Shown here: positions 62,256 to 64,000 of the stretch, piece after piece
How positions within the stretch are numbered: position 1 is the stretch's first letter
Layout: each line of letters begins with the position of its first letter
Assembly (NCBI GenBank): GCA_019137195.1
Contig: JAGVSR010000107.1
Span: forward strand, 1-64,000
Source of the DNA: Alphaproteobacteria bacterium
GTDB lineage: Bacteria > Pseudomonadota > Alphaproteobacteria > Rhizobiales > Hyphomicrobiaceae
Length of the DNA: 64,000 nt
Reading direction: 5' to 3'
Program-made: the position numbers and the translations under genes
Notes under the pieces: generated by a model
What the model was told of the DNA's origin: nothing
The model's input: the letters and a program-made list of their open reading frames with translations, nothing else
Databases searched by the model: none

Positions 62256-63138
62256 CGTCTGAGGACTGCGGCGCTGCTGCCGGCGCAACCGGATACTCGT
62301 AGAAACCCTTGCCAGTCGCCATGCCGAGGTGGCCCTTGTCGATGAAATTCTCCTTGAGGATGCGCGCGAACCTCTGCTGCCGGGGGCCGGCCATGAGAGC
62401 GATGTTGTAGGCGGTCTCGAGACCGATGGCGTCGTAGACCTCGAATGGACCGGCCGGGGCACCGGTCGCGATGCGCCACGTGCGGTCGACGGCGGCGGGA
62501 TCGGCGATGCCGTCGACGTAGAGCTCGGCAGCTGCCGCGAGGAGCGGCATGAGCAGCGAATTCAAGACGTAGCCCGACTTCTCCTTCTGGATCTCGATGG
62601 GCTCCATGCCAATGGCGCGGGCGAAGGTCACGACCTCCTTGAGCGTCCTCGGCGAGGTGCCGGCGTGGCCCATCACCTCGGCGATGTTGTGGGTCCAGAT
62701 CTCGTTGGCGAAGTGAAGGGCGAGAAAGCGGTCGGGGCGGCCGGTCGCGTCCGCAATGGAGCGCGGGAGCAGGGTCGAGGAGTTGGTGGCGAAAATGGTC
62801 TTGGCCGGCGCAACCCGGTTCAGGTCGGCGAAGACGCGGCGCTTCAAGTCGAGGCGCTCAGGTATGGCCTCGATGACGAGATCGGCTTTGGCTGCTGCGG
62901 CCTTCAAGTCCGTCGTGAAGGTGAGCCGTGCGCGGGCCGCTGCGATGGATGCGGCGTCGGCGCCTGCCACGGCTTCGTGGTAGCGCGCGGCTAGCCTGTC
63001 GATGGAGGCCTTGGCGCGGCTGATAGCCTCCGGGCCGATGTCGTAGGCGACGACGGGAATGCCCTTGAAGGCGGTCTGGAACGCAATTTGGATGCCGAGC
63101 ACGCCGGTGCCCAGGACGGTGACATTGGCGATGGTCAT
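62140..63138 (-). CDS. 3-hydroxyacyl-CoA dehydrogenase
   Basis: A short-chain-length (single-function) dehydrogenase that oxidises 3-hydroxyacyl-CoA with NAD+ in beta-oxidation or PHB-linked metabolism. The Rossmann motif is VTVLGTGVLGIQIAFQTAFK. Others are ADLVIEAIPERLDLKRRVF, FATNSSTLLPRSIAD, RFLALHFANEIW (catalytic His), GYVLNSLLMPLL and the end GHLGMATGKGFYEYP. The natural family end is near 62260, but no stop occurs there. The frame runs on for about 35 Arg/Ser/Pro-rich residues (GRAARRSPPLPARAATSSPR) antisense to rlmH, to the stop at 62140. Either a true extension or a lost stop. Confidence 0.87.
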   Translation of the reverse strand: MTIANVTVLGTGVLGIQIAFQTAFKGIPVVAYDIGPEAISRAKASIDRLAARYHEAVAGADAASIAAARARLTFTTDLKAAAAKADLVIEAIPERLDLKRRVFADLNRVAPAKTIFATNSSTLLPRSIADATGRPDRFLALHFANEIWTHNIAEVMGHAGTSPRTLKEVVTFARAIGMEPIEIQKEKSGYVLNSLLMPLLAAAAELYVDGIADPAAVDRTWRIATGAPAGPFEVYDAIGLETAYNIALMAGPRQQRFARILKENFIDKGHLGMATGKGFYEYPVAPAAAPQSSDVTPDDRDARQGSSSPGRAARRSPPLPARAATSSPRATA

Positions 63139-63636
63139 CCTGATCTCTCCTCGCGTCCGTGGGTTCTTGCCCGGCTCGGCCTCGACGAGCGAGGTGCGGA
63201 CATCGCTGGCTTTTGACATCTGGGACGGGTGCAAGCTGTCTCCGGCGGAACACGACCGCTTCGGCGTGGCCGGCACCGGCCGCTCGTTCGGCCCGTCGCT
63301 TCCGATCCCACCGAGCCGGGGCATCAATTCATCGGTTGCGGCACGGCGATCCGGGAGGGGCTGTACGGGGAGGCCGACATGATCGAAGCGCAGTCGCTGG
63401 CCACCATCCGGCGGCCGGGGACGGCACAGCAGCGCATGCGGGCGTGCGAGGCTGCGGCCGCCGATGGTCGACCCAACGCCGACAGCAGGGCCAGCAGGAG
63501 GACGACCCCCCGAGGATGCGGCGTGCCGCGAAAAGCTTGTTGAGCACATTCCAAAATCGCGACTTTCGTTCTGTTCGGGATCAGCTAAAGGTCTGCGCGG
63601 GCCATGCGGGCGCGTGACGGAGCGAGCAATCCAAAG
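63139..63636. other. intergenic region, no confident gene
   Basis: This 498-base gap separates divergent genes. A minus-strand frame at 63324-63554 gives a 76-residue product with a hydrophobic stretch (GVVLLLALLSALGRPSAAAA) and three cysteines. It could be a small exported protein, but it has no clear ribosome-binding site and I give it low weight. No terminator or known RNA is seen. Confidence 0.4.
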
Positions 63637-64000
63637 ATGGCGGCAAGCGACGAGATCGACATCGACGAGGACGCCGGCGAGCCGCGTACGGTGACCGCCT
63701 CCGCTATTCGCGTCGAGCCGGATCAGGCCGGCGCGAGGCTCGACCGGTTCCTTGCCGGGAGCATCACTGCGCTGTCGCGTGTGCGCCTCCAGGGGCTGAT
63801 CGCCGAGGGGCACGTGACGCGGGACGGCAACCCGGTCACGGACGCGAGCCTGAAGGTGAGGGCAGGGGAGACGTACTCGGTCGCGTTGCCTGAGCCCGCG
63901 CCAGCGGAGCCCGTGGCCGAGGCGATCCCGCTCAAGGTCGTCTACGAGGACGACCAGGTCATCGTGATCGACAAGCCCGCGGGGCTCGTCGTGCATCCAG
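63637..64000 (+). CDS. RluA-family pseudouridine synthase, N-terminal part
   Basis: The first 121 residues of an RNA pseudouridine synthase, cut by the right edge. An acidic N-terminus (ASDEIDIDEDAGEP) precedes an S4-type RNA-binding domain: GARLDRFLAGSITALSRVRL, IAEGHVTRDGNPVTDASLKV, AGETYSVALPEP. Then begins the catalytic domain with VVYEDDQVIVIDKPAGLVVH. The catalytic Asp (HRLD) lies beyond the window. Domain layout suits RluD/RluC-type large-subunit enzymes; the exact target is open. Confidence 0.88.
   Translation, partial: MAASDEIDIDEDAGEPRTVTASAIRVEPDQAGARLDRFLAGSITALSRVRLQGLIAEGHVTRDGNPVTDASLKVRAGETYSVALPEPAPAEPVAEAIPLKVVYEDDQVIVIDKPAGLVVHP

Noticed and set aside
62140-63996. A 618-residue reading of the 3-hydroxyacyl-CoA dehydrogenase
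   Set aside because: Residues before MTIANVTVLGTG are antisense to the pseudouridine synthase gene and to non-coding DNA. The Rossmann fold starts at 63138.

Overview
The window looks like chromosomal DNA from a high-GC alphaproteobacterium, most likely of the order Hyphomicrobiales (Rhizobiales). The evidence is gene order: rpmH-rnpA-yidC-engB with argB and a pyrimidine-nucleotidase-like HAD gene close by, nadD-rsfS-rlmH, and an alpha-2-macroglobulin/pbpC pair. The proteins are rich in Ala, Arg and Gly. No rRNA, tRNA, CRISPR array, phage or insertion sequence was recognised. The first ~360 bases are an exception. They hold the start of a tilS gene in clearly lower-GC, Firmicutes-looking sequence and may be foreign DNA or an assembly join.

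Layout. 0-5 kb: the odd left edge, a frameshifted secreted protein, then HAD phosphatase, nitronate monooxygenase, PfkB kinase and argB. 5-10.9 kb: a Clp_N-domain protein of unusual architecture placed between argB and the engB-yidC-rnpA-rpmH operon, which has a good promoter. 11-15 kb: a TVP38 membrane protein paired with a mercuric-reductase-like flavoprotein, then an orphan TRAP binding protein. 15-19 kb: type I secretion locus 1 (HlyC-like acyltransferase, ABC transporter, HlyD). 19-22 kb: Calvin-cycle genes fbp-prkB-rpe without RuBisCO. 22-27 kb: an archaeal-type SAM synthetase next to a secreted isoaspartyl methyltransferase, small envelope proteins and a thioredoxin-like/CcdA-like fusion. 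27-35 kb: an acetyl-CoA-forming operon (ald, acs, E1alpha, E1beta, E2, acyl carrier protein) plus malic enzyme. 35-47.6 kb: GNAT, PHB depolymerase, pbpC, a 1807-residue alpha-2-macroglobulin, a lipid kinase and a three-repeat secreted protein. 47.9-56.1 kb: a GlcD-like oxidase, then type I secretion locus 2 (RTX/cadherin-like protein, an ABC transporter with altered catalytic motifs, a short HlyD, and a membrane-anchored PL14-like polysaccharide lyase). 56-64 kb: a nuclease/sunset membrane protein, tandem TPR-like secreted proteins, a Cys-containing secreted protein, nadD-rsfS-rlmH, a 3-hydroxyacyl-CoA dehydrogenase overlapping rlmH, and the start of an RluA-family pseudouridine synthase.

The best candidate for an undescribed system is locus 2. 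It has the substrate, ABC, adaptor and lyase genes on one strand, a candidate promoter in front and a strong terminator behind. Its ABC subunit has lost the Q-loop glutamine, the LSGGQ-type signature and the H-loop histidine, while the ABC of locus 1 keeps all three. Locus 1 has its own oddity: its HlyC-like activator has no histidine where the catalytic one is expected. The two loci may complement each other (inference). Further points of interest are the archaeal-type SAM synthetase, the translationally coupled 2-oxoacid dehydrogenase/ACP operon, and an intergenic-type repeat carried in frame by pbpC.
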